A stretch of DNA of 60,106 nt. It comes from Roseomonas sp. (GTDB taxonomy: Bacteria; Pseudomonadota; Alphaproteobacteria; Acetobacterales; Acetobacteraceae). The stretch lies in assembly GCA_020249505.1 (NCBI GenBank), contig JADCFN010000010.1:1-60106 (forward strand). The letters run 5' to 3'. Position numbers and translations under genes: made by a program. Each line of letters starts with the position of its first letter. The stretch's first letter is position 1. Shown in pieces: positions 24,595 to 33,764 of this stretch. The notes under the pieces are model-generated. The model ran no database searches, was not told where the DNA came from, and worked only from the letters and a program-made list of their open reading frames with translations.

Positions 24595-25452
24595 TCAAAG
24601 GGCGGCGCCGTGAAGCCCCCCTCCCCAACACCACCAGGCGGTGGGGAGTGCCGCCGCTGCTGAAGCTGCTGCGGCCGCATTGGGGAAGATACCAAAGCAG
24701 GTCGCGCCCGAGCCACTCATGCGCGCCAAAAGGCAGCCCGGACTGGCCGAAATTGCCGTCAGAACCTCAGCAATTGGCGGGCAAAGGCTGATCGCGGGCG
24801 CCTGCAAATCATTACCCAATGCCGTCAGATCCGCTGCCATGGCGGCCGCGCTGCCCCAGCCTTCCGGCAGGCGTGCGCGCGCTGAAAACCCGCCCTGGCG
24901 TGCGCGAAACACCGCCGGCGTCGCCAAAGCCTCACGCGGATTCGCAAGCAAAAGCCCAAAGCGCGGTAGGCTTGGTGCTGCGCTCAACACCTCTCCCACC
25001 CCTTCCATGCGGGCGGGGCGAGAACCCACACAGACCGGCACATCAGCGCCAAGCTTGGCACCAATCGCAGCCAGCCGAGCTTCTGACCAGCGCAGCCCCC
25101 AAAGCTGGTTCAGCGCGCGCAGGCTGGCCGCAGCATCGGCGCTGCCGCCACCAATGCCGCTTGCGACCGGCAGGCGCTTCAACAGATGCAGCAGCGCATG
25201 GCCTTCAAGCGCGGCAGCCGCAGCCAGGGCCCGCGCTGCGCGCAGCACCAGATTATCGGGCTCCGCTTCCAGCGCCGCGCCTTCAGCACCTTCAATGGCA
25301 AGGGACAGGATTTCCCCGGAACAGGCGCTGACCGCATCGCCCATGCCGGCGAATACAACCAAGCTATCCAGCAGATGATAGCCATCCGCCCGGCGCCCCG
25401 TGACATGCAGGAAAAGATTGACCTTGGCCGGAGCCGCTTCGGAGATTTTCAG
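24595..25452 (-). CDS. ispE: 4-diphosphocytidyl-2-C-methyl-D-erythritol kinase
   Basis: IspE phosphorylates CDP-methylerythritol in the MEP isoprenoid pathway. The GHMP ATP loop is [15 protein letters not shown], and the C-terminal motif is [15 protein letters not shown]. The first ordinary start codon in frame is a TTG at 25362, but this would remove the conserved substrate motif [20 protein letters not shown], which is present and intact upstream. The open frame contains no ATG, GTG or TTG before that motif. A CTG at 25452 overlaps the TPR-gene stop as CTGA, the same geometry as the many ATGA/GTGA junctions here, and yields 285 residues, the usual IspE length. I therefore propose the CTG start; an AUC two codons later is an alternative. 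Confidence 0.9.
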   Translation of the reverse strand: MKISEAAPAKVNLFLHVTGRRADGYHLLDSLVVFAGMGDAVSACSGEILSLAIEGAEGAALEAEPDNLVLRAARALAAAAALEGHALLHLLKRLPVASGIGGGSADAAASLRALNQLWGLRWSEARLAAIGAKLGADVPVCVGSRPARMEGVGEVLSAAPSLPRFGLLLANPREALATPAVFRARQGGFSARARLPEGWGSAAAMAADLTALGNDLQAPAISLCPPIAEVLTAISASPGCLLARMSGSGATCFGIFPNAAAAASAAAALPTAWWCWGGGLHGAAL

Positions 25453-27152
25453 CGCCGCGTCTCCGCTGCCGGCTGAGGCGCCAGCCCATCGGCGATTTTG
25501 GCTTCGATCTTCGGGCCCTCATCACCCTCCGGCCCCAGCATCAGGGCGCGGCGCCATTGAAACAGCGCTTCCCGCCGCCGGCCCTGCGCCCAATAGGCAT
25601 CGCCCAAATGGTCGTTAATGACGCTGCTTTGCGATTCAAGCTCGACCGCCTTTTCGAGCCAGCGCACCGCACCCGGAATATCGCCAAGCTTGAACAGCGC
25701 CCAGCCAAGGCTATCGGCGATATTGCCATCATTCGGGCGCAGCTCCACCGCGCGTTCCAGCATGCGGCGTGCTTCGACCAAATTCTGCCCAAGCTCCACC
25801 CAGCTATAGGCCAGGTAATTCAGCACCAAGGGCTGTTCGGGGTTAAGGCTTAGTGCGCGCTGGAAATCCGCCTCGGCCTCTGGCCAGCGCTTGGCACGTT
25901 CCAGCGCAATGCCGCGCGCATAAAAAAGCGGCCAATGCACCATAGATGGCATCCCAATGCGGCCAATCGCCGCATCATAGGCGGTGATGGCCGGCGGCCA
26001 ATTCTGCCGACCGCGATACATATCCCCAAGCCGCGCCATGGGCTGAAAGGCGCGCGGGAATTGCGCGGAAAGCCGGCGAAGCTCCGCCTCGGCCTCTGAC
26101 ACCTTGTTCAGCCGATCAAGCAAACCGGCGCGGCGCAGCGCCAGGACCGGGGCGAAGGGATCAGCGGGGTCGCCACGTTCCAGCAGCGCCAGCGCCGCCG
26201 CATATTGGCCTTCGTCACTGAAAGCATCAGCCCCGGACAGCAAGGCCGGCCCGTAGCGCGGGCGCAACTGCATCGCGAGCCGCGCGAGGGCCAGCGAAAA
26301 CTCCCCAGCCTGTGGTCCACGCAACGCAGTTGCCAAAGCAAGGTAGGATTCCGCCATGCCTTCCGTGGCCGAGGCCACGACGCGCCTTGTTGCTACCGCA
26401 TCCCGTCCGCCAGTTTCGGCAAACAGCCCGGCATCATCATGGCCCCGTCCCAGCCGATCCAGAAGGCGCTCGGCTTCGGCTGTCTGGCCGGCGCGCATCA
26501 GAATGCCGGCCATGGTGCGCGTCAGCGGCAGGCTGGGCGTGGCGCTATCGGCCAGTGCAATGCGTACCAGCCGTTTGGCTTCGCGCGGACGGTCGGCGAT
26601 ATCGGCGATCATGGCGGCATGCAGGGCATAAATGCCGCGCTGACGGCCGCTTTCGGTCAAGGGGCGAAGTGTGGCGAGCGCCGCATCCGTCTGCCCTCGG
26701 CCCTGCTGCGCCCAGGCCAACAGCAAAGGCTGCAAAACGGCGGAAAGCCCTTGGCGCGGCAGGGCGCGAAAGCGCTGTTCGGCCCGTTCAAAGCGCCCGG
26801 CCTGGGCATCCTGCCCGGCCAGATACATGGCGGCGAGCGGTTCATTGGGGATCACGCGCGCAAGCCGCCCCGCATCAGCGCGACCATCCAGCAAGGCGGC
26901 AATGAAGGCGCGTTGAATAACCTCAGGTTCACTCGGATCAAGCCGAAGCGCCTGGATCAGACTATCGGCGGCGTATTTCGTATCAGCCTCATTGGTGGCG
27001 AAGCGCCCGGCCAAATAGGACCCGAAGGCGCCGGTCACTTCCGGTGCGGCACCGCGCAGCGCAGGGCGGTCCACGCCATCCCCGGCCGCACAAGCGGAAA
27101 GCAGCGCGGCGGCAAGCAGCCAAAAGCGGCGAGGCGGAAAGCGGGAAGCCAT
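25449..27152 (-). CDS. TPR-repeat lipoprotein
   Basis: This 567-residue protein has a lipoprotein signal with lipobox LLSAC and lipidated C21. The rest is helical with repeated 34-residue tetratricopeptide units, clearest in the C-terminal half: [56 protein letters not shown], and [23 protein letters not shown] lipoproteins scaffold protein complexes at the inner face of the outer membrane; the specific partner is unknown. Its stop overlaps the proposed ispE start, so the two are cotranslated, an arrangement that looks like genome compaction rather than shared function. Confidence 0.88.
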   Translation of the reverse strand: MASRFPPRRFWLLAAALLSACAAGDGVDRPALRGAAPEVTGAFGSYLAGRFATNEADTKYAADSLIQALRLDPSEPEVIQRAFIAALLDGRADAGRLARVIPNEPLAAMYLAGQDAQAGRFERAEQRFRALPRQGLSAVLQPLLLAWAQQGRGQTDAALATLRPLTESGRQRGIYALHAAMIADIADRPREAKRLVRIALADSATPSLPLTRTMAGILMRAGQTAEAERLLDRLGRGHDDAGLFAETGGRDAVATRRVVASATEGMAESYLALATALRGPQAGEFSLALARLAMQLRPRYGPALLSGADAFSDEGQYAAALALLERGDPADPFAPVLALRRAGLLDRLNKVSEAEAELRRLSAQFPRAFQPMARLGDMYRGRQNWPPAITAYDAAIGRIGMPSMVHWPLFYARGIALERAKRWPEAEADFQRALSLNPEQPLVLNYLAYSWVELGQNLVEARRMLERAVELRPNDGNIADSLGWALFKLGDIPGAVRWLEKAVELESQSSVINDHLGDAYWAQGRRREALFQWRRALMLGPEGDEGPKIEAKIADGLAPQPAAETRR

Positions 27153-27199
27153 TTTCTTTACCTAGCCCGTCATTCCCGCCAAACCAAGGCCCGGTTTGG

Positions 27200-28174
27200 C
27201 TAATCTATCGCAATACCGGCGGCGCGGATCACGGCGCCCAATTCTTCCACTTCGCGCCGCGCCAGCGCATCCAATTCAGTGAGGCTCATCGCTTTCGTGG
27301 TGGCCCCGCCCGCCTGCGCCCTTTCACGCACGGAAGCCTGTTCTGCCGCGGCATTGATCACCGCATTCAGCCTTTCCTGAATGGGCTTGGGTGTCGCCGC
27401 CGGCACGGCGAAGCCGAACCAGGCATCCAGCGTAAAGCGAGGCAGGCCCGCTTCCGCGGTGGTGGGTACATCCGGCAGGCCGGAGGAACGTGCGGCACTC
27501 GCAATCGCCAAAGCCTTCACGCGCCCGCCCTGCACCAGGGCAATCGCGGAAGATGGCGTGGTGATGAACATCTCAACGCGCCCACCGGCCACATCCTGCA
27601 AGGCAGGTGCGGCGCCACGATAGGGCACATGCACCATCTCGGCCCCGATGGCGCGGGTAAACAGCACGCCGCCCAGATGCTGGATCGAACCAATGCCGGA
27701 GGAAGCGAAATTCAGCTTACCCGGATTGGCGCGCACATGGGCGATGAATTCCCGAAGCGTATTTGCCGGCACTGTCGGCGCGACGATAACCGCATGCGGC
27801 GCCATGGTTGCCATGCCAACCAGCGCCAGATCCTTGATTGGGTCCCAAGTCAGGTTCTTCATCATCGCCGGATTGCCGGCGTGATAGCCGTTATACTGCA
27901 GCAGGATGGTGTGCCCATCCGGGGCTGACCGCGCCACGGCACTGATCGCGAGGTTGCCATTGGCACCCGGCCGGTTTTCCACCACCACCGGCTGGCCGAG
28001 CCCTTGGCTCATCGCTTCTTGAAACAGCCTGGCAGCGAAATCCGTCCCGCCACCCGGCGGGTTCGGCACCACCACGGTAATGGGCCGGTTCGGGAAGCCG
28101 GGCTGCGCCTTCAGGCTGGCGGGCGCTGCCAGTACTGCGCCAGAGACAAAAAGGGTGCGGCGGTTGAGGCGCAT
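27200..28174 (-). CDS. Bug-family substrate-binding protein
   Basis: The ATG at 28174, after AAGGAAACCCC, gives MRLNRRTLFVSGAVLAAP, a twin-arginine-like or Sec signal peptide, and a mature receptor of full family length (324 residues in total). Family signatures are PITVVVPNPPGGGTDFAARL, VVVENRPGANGNLA, and LPDVPTTAEAGLPRF. A longer reading to 28282 adds 36 residues with no signal character and was rejected. It is divergent from the next Bug gene across 124 bases, so the pair may share control. The ligand is unknown. Confidence 0.93.
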   Translation of the reverse strand: MRLNRRTLFVSGAVLAAPASLKAQPGFPNRPITVVVPNPPGGGTDFAARLFQEAMSQGLGQPVVVENRPGANGNLAISAVARSAPDGHTILLQYNGYHAGNPAMMKNLTWDPIKDLALVGMATMAPHAVIVAPTVPANTLREFIAHVRANPGKLNFASSGIGSIQHLGGVLFTRAIGAEMVHVPYRGAAPALQDVAGGRVEMFITTPSSAIALVQGGRVKALAIASAARSSGLPDVPTTAEAGLPRFTLDAWFGFAVPAATPKPIQERLNAVINAAAEQASVRERAQAGGATTKAMSLTELDALARREVEELGAVIRAAGIAID

Positions 28175-28298
28175 GGGGTTTCCTTCAGGACAGCGTTGCA
28201 TTGATGTTAGCACCGGCGCTGCCTGGGTGAAATCACTTGCTGTGGTTGCGCGCCCGCGGCACTTCGGCAGAATGCGGCCCATAAGAAAGGAAACGCCG

Positions 28299-29285
28299 AT
28301 GTCCCTTACCTTTTCCCGCCGTCATGCGCTTGCCTTGGCCGGCAGCAGCGCCCTTGCGCCGGCCGCTTTTGCGCAAGGGGCATTTCCTGATCGCGCGGTG
28401 AGTATGATTGTGCCCTTCGCGCCGGGTGGTACGCCCGATATTGCGGCGCGGCTGATGGCGCCGAAAATGGGGGAATTGCTGGGCCAGCCAGTCACGGTCG
28501 AAAACCGCGCCGGGGCAGGGGCCACCATTGGCACCCGCGCCGTGGTGCAGGCGCGCCCGGATGGGCATACGATTTTGATGGGCTCAATTTCCTTCCTGAC
28601 GGCGCCACTCACGGCCGACCCCATGCCCTATGATCCGGTGGCGCAGCTGCGCGTGATCAGCCTGATTTCCACATCGCCCTATGTGCTGATTGTGCGCGCC
28701 GATAGCCCGGCCAAGGACATCGCAGGCTTCCATGCCTGGATGCGGGAACGCGGCAATAAGTTGAATTACGGATCAGCGGGCAGCGGCACGCCGCTGCATT
28801 TGGGTGGAGAGCTTTACAAGCTGATGATGGGCGTGGACCTGACGCATGTCGCCTATCGCGGCAGTGGCCCGGCGATTACTGCGCTGCTTGCGGGAGAGGT
28901 TGATATGGTCTTCGCCGATGTGCCCGGCGCTTCCGGTCAGATTGCTGCGGGTACGGTGCGGCCCTTGGCGACCATGGTACGCGAACGGATAAAACAATTG
29001 CCCAATGTGCCAACCATGGCGGAAAGCGATCCGCGCCTGAAGGATTATGATGTCTATACCTGGGCGATGCTGGTGGCCCCGAAAGCGACACCCGATCGCG
29101 CGGTGCAGCGCTTGCATGAAGTGGCCATCGCCGCCGCGCGCCAGCCAGATGTGATGAGGCGTTTTGAAGAAATGGGTTTTGACTATGTGGGATCATCGCC
29201 CGCTGATGGTGACAAGCGGTTGGAAGCGGAACGCGACAAATGGCGTGACGTGATCAGGCGGGCAAATATCAAGGTGGATTTATGA
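28299..29285 (+). CDS. Bug-family substrate-binding protein
   Basis: The ATG at 28299 follows AAGAAAGGA and starts MSLTFSRRHALALAGSSALAPAAFAQ, a signal peptide. An upstream in-frame reading overlaps the divergent gene and was discarded. The 328-residue product carries VSMIVPFAPGGTPDIAARL, VTVENRAGAGATIGTRAV, YDPVAQLRVISL and LPNVPTMAESDPRLKDY, placing it in the TctC/Bug family. It lacks close similarity to its divergent neighbour, so this is not a simple duplication. No membrane component is encoded nearby. Confidence 0.93.
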   Translation: MSLTFSRRHALALAGSSALAPAAFAQGAFPDRAVSMIVPFAPGGTPDIAARLMAPKMGELLGQPVTVENRAGAGATIGTRAVVQARPDGHTILMGSISFLTAPLTADPMPYDPVAQLRVISLISTSPYVLIVRADSPAKDIAGFHAWMRERGNKLNYGSAGSGTPLHLGGELYKLMMGVDLTHVAYRGSGPAITALLAGEVDMVFADVPGASGQIAAGTVRPLATMVRERIKQLPNVPTMAESDPRLKDYDVYTWAMLVAPKATPDRAVQRLHEVAIAAARQPDVMRRFEEMGFDYVGSSPADGDKRLEAERDKWRDVIRRANIKVDL

Positions 29286-29398
29286 GGGGGCTGCGCCTGA
29301 TATCGGGAATTTTTATTGAAGCATCTTGGGCATTGGCTTAGCTTCTTTGCCGATGATGTGGCTGTAATCCGTGATCATCCAGGCCGGCTGAGGTATTC

Positions 29399-30985
29399 AT
29401 GATGAGACGATTGTTTGAGCGACTTAGGCATTTGGCGCCCGTGGCCGTTTTGCTGTTTCTCGGCTTTGGTGTCGTGCTTGCAACGCCGCAGGAGGCCGCC
29501 GCACAGGGCCGGCGCCTGGCCCTGGCCGGGCCCGCCGGCATTTCAACCGAAAGACCGCTTTGCGAAAGCATTTTGCGGAGTTTGAATGCTGAGCCTTCTC
29601 GCGGATCGCCCGATTGGCGGCGCGCTGATCCGCGTTTTGTTACCTGGCAGTTGCTGCGAATCGAAACAATTCCGCCGGGTCAGCCTTACGACGAATATGC
29701 GCCGAGCAATCTCATTGAAGTGGTCCGTGTAGATATCTTGAATGGAGGCAAGCCGCGTAATGTTTATCGGGTGAATTTTTTCGATCCTTTTCCCATGGGA
29801 AGAACGTCAGAGGAGTTTCTGTTTTTTTTGAAAGATGAAGACGATCCCTTGCCAGCTTTGTCGGTTTGGGGGCGTGACGGAACCGATGATTTGCCGGATC
29901 ATGTGGTTGAAATTGAATTCAAGCTTTACCCCAATCCGAAGCTAGGCGTTAATAGATGGCATGAATTTCCACCCTTCGCCAATGCAACCGGACTGTATTT
30001 TCGGCAGAATTTTCAACGAGGGCGTAAGTATCACCGTTCCGAGCCGGACCACAAAATTGACCTTTTGATAACCGAAACGGGACGCGTCTTGGCAGTTTTG
30101 GAAACCGGTTCCACAGCGATGATCGTAGAATTCCGCCACGATCAAGCGCAACCCATTTGCTATTTCGCCCTTGCCCATGAAGAGCGCTTACTGGAAGTTG
30201 TTGGCCCTGCCTCGGGGCGGGAACTTGAAACCACTTGCCTTAAAATCGCTTCCGCCGTGAATGGGGAAATCGAGCGTGTTTTGGCTAATCAAGGTTCTTC
30301 GCGTTCTCGGCTCGTGTATTTCAATACCCAGGCGGAACTGCTGCGCGATCCATCCCTGTTTTTGAGGTGGCAGCCTGCTTACCATGCGCCTGTTTACCGA
30401 GGAGCGCCTTCACCTTTCCATTTTGGATCAGGCCGGACAGGAAATCAGATCGGCCCATATGAGAATGAAACTATCGAGATGATTGAAGCGACAATACTGA
30501 ATGATGGCATCAAGCGTCGTGTCTTTCGCTATACAGAAAGCACGATGTTGTCCTCTTTGGAGTTATTCTCACAACATCTCATCTTCCAGGCGGATAATCC
30601 GGAAGGCATAGCAGGGGCGCCACCGGGGGAAACAGTTTGGTGGTTTCGTCATTTCGCTGGACGCGGCATCTATCGCGATGTTGAGGGGCATTTTTTGGGA
30701 CCCAAAGTAGCAGGTTCTTTCGAACACGGCGATTATAAAGCATTTTTTGAGAAGTTTCCGCCACATGCAACTCCATTAGGCCAAAGATTCAAAACCGAGT
30801 TCGCTACGTTTATCCATGGGGGTAGCTTTGGCTATGGCGAAAAGGAGTTCGACCTCATTGGCCTGGAAGATGGGCGGGTATTGGTGATTGTAGAACGGCG
30901 TCGCTTTAGTGCGAGAGAGCAACCCCTGATCCTGGTCCTAGAATTGCGCCCCGACCGCGCCATTCCTGTCTGCTACCTTGGTTGA
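29399..30985 (+). CDS. Exported protein of unknown function with two tandem homologous halves
   Basis: I do not recognise this 528-residue protein. A signal peptide occupies about residues 1-36 (RRLFERLRHLAPVAVLLFLG, ending AAAQ). The mature part looks duplicated. Half 1 (about 52-256) runs from PLCESILRSLN through DILNGGKPRNVYR and GRVLAVLETGS to QPICYF. Half 2 (about 279-527) runs from TCLKIASAVN through ATILNDGIKRRVFR and DGRVLVIVERR to IPVCYL. Each half begins and ends with a cysteine (C55/C254 and C280/C525), suggesting one disulfide per domain. Base use is visibly richer in A/T than in neighbours, with runs such as T8, suggesting horizontal acquisition. The start is one of two adjacent ATGs (29399 or 29402). 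It is probably periplasmic or secreted. Confidence 0.85.
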   Translation: MMRRLFERLRHLAPVAVLLFLGFGVVLATPQEAAAQGRRLALAGPAGISTERPLCESILRSLNAEPSRGSPDWRRADPRFVTWQLLRIETIPPGQPYDEYAPSNLIEVVRVDILNGGKPRNVYRVNFFDPFPMGRTSEEFLFFLKDEDDPLPALSVWGRDGTDDLPDHVVEIEFKLYPNPKLGVNRWHEFPPFANATGLYFRQNFQRGRKYHRSEPDHKIDLLITETGRVLAVLETGSTAMIVEFRHDQAQPICYFALAHEERLLEVVGPASGRELETTCLKIASAVNGEIERVLANQGSSRSRLVYFNTQAELLRDPSLFLRWQPAYHAPVYRGAPSPFHFGSGRTGNQIGPYENETIEMIEATILNDGIKRRVFRYTESTMLSSLELFSQHLIFQADNPEGIAGAPPGETVWWFRHFAGRGIYRDVEGHFLGPKVAGSFEHGDYKAFFEKFPPHATPLGQRFKTEFATFIHGGSFGYGEKEFDLIGLEDGRVLVIVERRRFSAREQPLILVLELRPDRAIPVCYLG

Positions 30986-31013
30986 TCTTGACTCAGGCAA
31001 GAACGCACTACCC

Positions 31014-32006
31014 TCACCCCTGCCGCAACCCCGCACGTTCCGCCGCCGCGCGGGTCCATGCCGTCTCGCGCTGCAGAAAGTCAGCGAAGCCAGGCGGGGT
31101 AGCCTCAGCCCCGCTTGCCATCAGGCTGCCCATGCCTTCCAGCCGCGTGCGCACGGCGGGGTCGGCAACGGCGGCGGCAACAGCCTCACCTAGCGCCTTC
31201 GCAACAGACTCGGGCAGGCCCGTCGGGGCCACAATGCCAACAAAGGCAGCGGCCTGATAACCGGCCACACCAGCCTCGGTCGCCGTTGGCAATTCCGGGG
31301 CTTGCGGCAGCCGATCCGCCGCCGCCACCGCTAAAATCCTTACCGCGCCTTCCCGGTGCAACGGCAACGCCGTGGAAATTTCCGTAATGGCGCCGGATAT
31401 GGTGCCGGAGATCAGATCAGGCGTCAGCGCGCCCCCGCTGCCATAGGGGATATGGGTAATGCCCGCCCCGGTCGCGGCATTGAACATCTCAAGCGAAAGA
31501 TGTGCCGCACTCGCAATGCCAGATGAACCGAAGCCGAGCCTTCCGGGATTGGCCTTTGAATGCGCGACAAGTTCCGCAACTGTTTGCACCGGCAGGCTGC
31601 GATGCACCGCAATCACCATCGGTGTGCGCACAAAAAGCCCAATCGGCATAAAGTCACGCAGCGGGTCATAGCCAAGATTGGTCTGCACGGTAGGATTGAT
31701 CGTGAGCGGCCCATTTGAGCCTAATAGAACAGTGTAACCATCCGCCCGCATCCGCGCGACCTGTTGCGCCGCGACACTGCCACCCGCGCCTGCGCGATTT
31801 TCCACGACCACTGGCTGACCAAGCTTCGCCGACATGGCGGGTGCGCAGGCACGCGCTGTCAGATCGGAATTCCCGCCCGGCGCGAAAGGCACGATCAGGC
31901 GGATGGGCTTATCTGGGAAGGTGGCCTGCGCGCGTAACGACGGTGATAGGATTGGCGTTGCGGCAAGGGCCGTGAGCATCGCGCGCCGCGTTGAGCTGAA
32001 GGTCAT
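31014..32006 (-). CDS. Bug-family substrate-binding protein
   Basis: This is a full-length receptor of 330 residues from the ATG at 32006 (MTFSSTRRAMLTALAATP, signal peptide ending SLRAQ). An ATG 18 bases earlier is also possible. The motifs PIRLIVPFAPGGNSDLTARA, VVVENRAGAGGSVAA, YDPLRDFMPIGLF and LPTATEAGVAGYQ identify the family. It converges with the 528-residue protein gene 28 bases away. Ligand unknown; no membrane partner in the window. Confidence 0.92.
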   Translation of the reverse strand: MTFSSTRRAMLTALAATPILSPSLRAQATFPDKPIRLIVPFAPGGNSDLTARACAPAMSAKLGQPVVVENRAGAGGSVAAQQVARMRADGYTVLLGSNGPLTINPTVQTNLGYDPLRDFMPIGLFVRTPMVIAVHRSLPVQTVAELVAHSKANPGRLGFGSSGIASAAHLSLEMFNAATGAGITHIPYGSGGALTPDLISGTISGAITEISTALPLHREGAVRILAVAAADRLPQAPELPTATEAGVAGYQAAAFVGIVAPTGLPESVAKALGEAVAAAVADPAVRTRLEGMGSLMASGAEATPPGFADFLQRETAWTRAAAERAGLRQG

Positions 32007-32327
32007 TTTTCTGTCCGTTTCCATACATTGGAGGCAATCTTGCGGCGCCCGGACAGGCCCCGCAAGCCCCTGCGATGACGCCTCGTGGTGGGATTCATGC
32101 CAAACTTTCCCGATCCAAAACAGCCCCCGCGCACCCCTAGGCCTATATTGGATGGGCCGCTTCACGCTGCTGACGGGAACTGACAGTGGCGACCGGACCA
32201 CAGCGTACTGATTTATGCGGCCTCCGGATTCCTGAATTGAGGCGGTTTTTGATCCAAGCCCTGTGCAGTCTGAAGGAGGCCGGCATGGATATCCCCCGAT
32301 TCCGAAAATTCCTTTGAATTTGCCTAG
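32007..32327. other. Intergenic region with no recognised gene
   Basis: These 321 bases lie upstream of the Bug gene that starts at 32006. Open frames here are short and lack protein-like composition or ribosome-binding sites. The right part (about 32210-32327), just before the transposase fragment, may be further decayed insertion-sequence DNA, but I cannot identify an element end. The promoter of the Bug gene is presumably within this stretch. Confidence 0.5.
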
Positions 32328-32548
32328 CAACTCACCGAGGATGGTGAGGCGATCCGCTCAATCGCTGCCGCATTGCAGACCAGCCCATCATGCGTTTCAA
32401 AATGGCGCAAGCAGCGGCGTGAGGCGCGGGCGCTGACGCTTGGCCAGATGTGCGTTCATGGGACGCGCACGCCGATCGGTAGGTCCGCGGACTGGCTGCG
32501 AATACGGATGGCGGCAGCAGGGCCTGTCATCACACGAAAGCCGTCCGC
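32328..32548 (+). pseudogene. Decayed transposase fragment (IS630-like helix-turn-helix region)
   Basis: Reading from 32328 gives QLTEDGEAIRSIAAALQTS, then PSCVSKWRKQRREA, LTLGQM, RSADWLRIRMAAA and ITRK. This matches the N-terminal helix-turn-helix region of IS630/Tc1-type transposases, where SIAA-L-TSPSCVSKW is a recognition helix pattern. A stop precedes it (32325-32327), no start is usable, and nothing like the DDE catalytic domain follows, so it is a remnant. It abuts the 3' end of the BciB-like gene on the other strand, whose stop codon lies at its right edge. Confidence 0.7.
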
Positions 32549-32549
32549 T

Positions 32550-33764
32550 CTAATCCGGTTTGGGAACGGGTTTCTTTAACCCATAAGGTGCTACCAGCGC
32601 CCAGACATGATCGGGGATCATGTTGCGCATCTTGGCGGGTTCGGCGCGTTCAAGATGCAGGACGGTTTCGACGGCCTTCATTTCAACCCGCGCGCGGGCA
32701 AATTCCAAGCCGCGCGGGCCGATGCGCGGCATCAGCCAGCCAATGATCGGCCTCAGCCAATCCGGCATGCGCCGCAGCGGCAGCCCGCCCGCAGCGCGGC
32801 GCGTGTTTTCCAGAAAACCCTTTACCGCACCGGCGCGTTTGCCGGCACTGCCCGGCGTGCTGGTGGTGATTTCATCGCCAAGCAGCCTGAGTAATTCTTC
32901 GCCACGTTCATTGCGTACCAGAAGCCATTGCTCTCCCTGGCCGCCCATATAGCCCACCGTAATATCGGCCAGCACATTGGTGTAATCCACACAGCTTCGG
33001 CAGGTGAGGGGGAAGAAATCCGAAGGCAATTGGCTGATGGGCAGTTGGAGAAAGGGAATTTCGCGCTTGCTTCCATCGGCAAAGCGCAATTCCACATGGT
33101 AATCGGCACGGAATTCCAGATAGGTGATCGTCTCTGGGGCATCGGACAACAGCGTCAGGAAATGATGGAATTTTTCCGTGGCCGTATTGTCCGAACACGG
33201 CGTGCCGATGACGTAAAGCGCATCGAGCCCAAGCTGCGCTTCCAAGGCGCGCAGCGCATAGACCTGGCAGGGAATGCCGATCACCGCGATGCGCTTATGG
33301 CCCGCTGCCGCGGCTGGTTCCAGAAGGGCGAGCAGCGGCGCATAGCCCATGCGCATGCCGCGACAGGCCGCCATGGCTTCTGCCTTCGTCACCAGCACCG
33401 GCACAGGCTTCCATTTGTCATCAGGGTCCGGCGCCATGGTCAGTACCGCGGTCACCGCGCCCGCATCCAGCAGCTTTTCGGCAAGGCGCGTGGTAATGCC
33501 GGTCCATTGCGCGCCGGGCTGAGGCGGTTTCAGCGATGCGCGCAGCATTTGCCGGAACGGGCCGAAATGAAGCTCATCCGGGCGCAACGGGTCCCGCACG
33601 CGGCCATGAACTGCGGCTTCCAGGCGCGGATAATCCGGCTTGATGAATTGGCAGGCGGTACCGCATGCCTTGGGGTTTTCCAGGCGCGAAACACCGCAAT
33701 CCGTGCATAGCCCGCGCGGCGCGGCATCGCGGAAGGAAGGTGCCGCGATGCCCTGCCCCGTCAC
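32550..33764 (-). CDS. FrhB/BciB-family iron-sulfur flavoprotein, possible 8-vinyl reductase
   Basis: This 404-residue member of the F420-hydrogenase beta-subunit family includes BciB, the ferredoxin-dependent 3,8-divinyl chlorophyllide 8-vinyl reductase, and plant hydroxymethyl-chlorophyll reductase. Residues PGAQWTGI, VIGIPCQVYALRA, VIGTPCSDN, SCVDYTNVLADITVGYMGG and QWLLVRNERG follow the BciB pattern closely. Probable Fe-S ligands are C20, C23, C34 and C38. The GTG at 33764 overlaps the chromate-transporter stop as GTGA, replacing a TTG 42 bases upstream. If it is BciB, the organism makes bacteriochlorophyll, but no other bch gene is present here. Because it is translationally coupled to a chromate transporter, another reductase role is possible. 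The family is secure, BciB only moderately. Confidence 0.82.
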   Translation of the reverse strand: MTGQGIAAPSFRDAAPRGLCTDCGVSRLENPKACGTACQFIKPDYPRLEAAVHGRVRDPLRPDELHFGPFRQMLRASLKPPQPGAQWTGITTRLAEKLLDAGAVTAVLTMAPDPDDKWKPVPVLVTKAEAMAACRGMRMGYAPLLALLEPAAAAGHKRIAVIGIPCQVYALRALEAQLGLDALYVIGTPCSDNTATEKFHHFLTLLSDAPETITYLEFRADYHVELRFADGSKREIPFLQLPISQLPSDFFPLTCRSCVDYTNVLADITVGYMGGQGEQWLLVRNERGEELLRLLGDEITTSTPGSAGKRAGAVKGFLENTRRAAGGLPLRRMPDWLRPIIGWLMPRIGPRGLEFARARVEMKAVETVLHLERAEPAKMRNMIPDHVWALVAPYGLKKPVPKPD

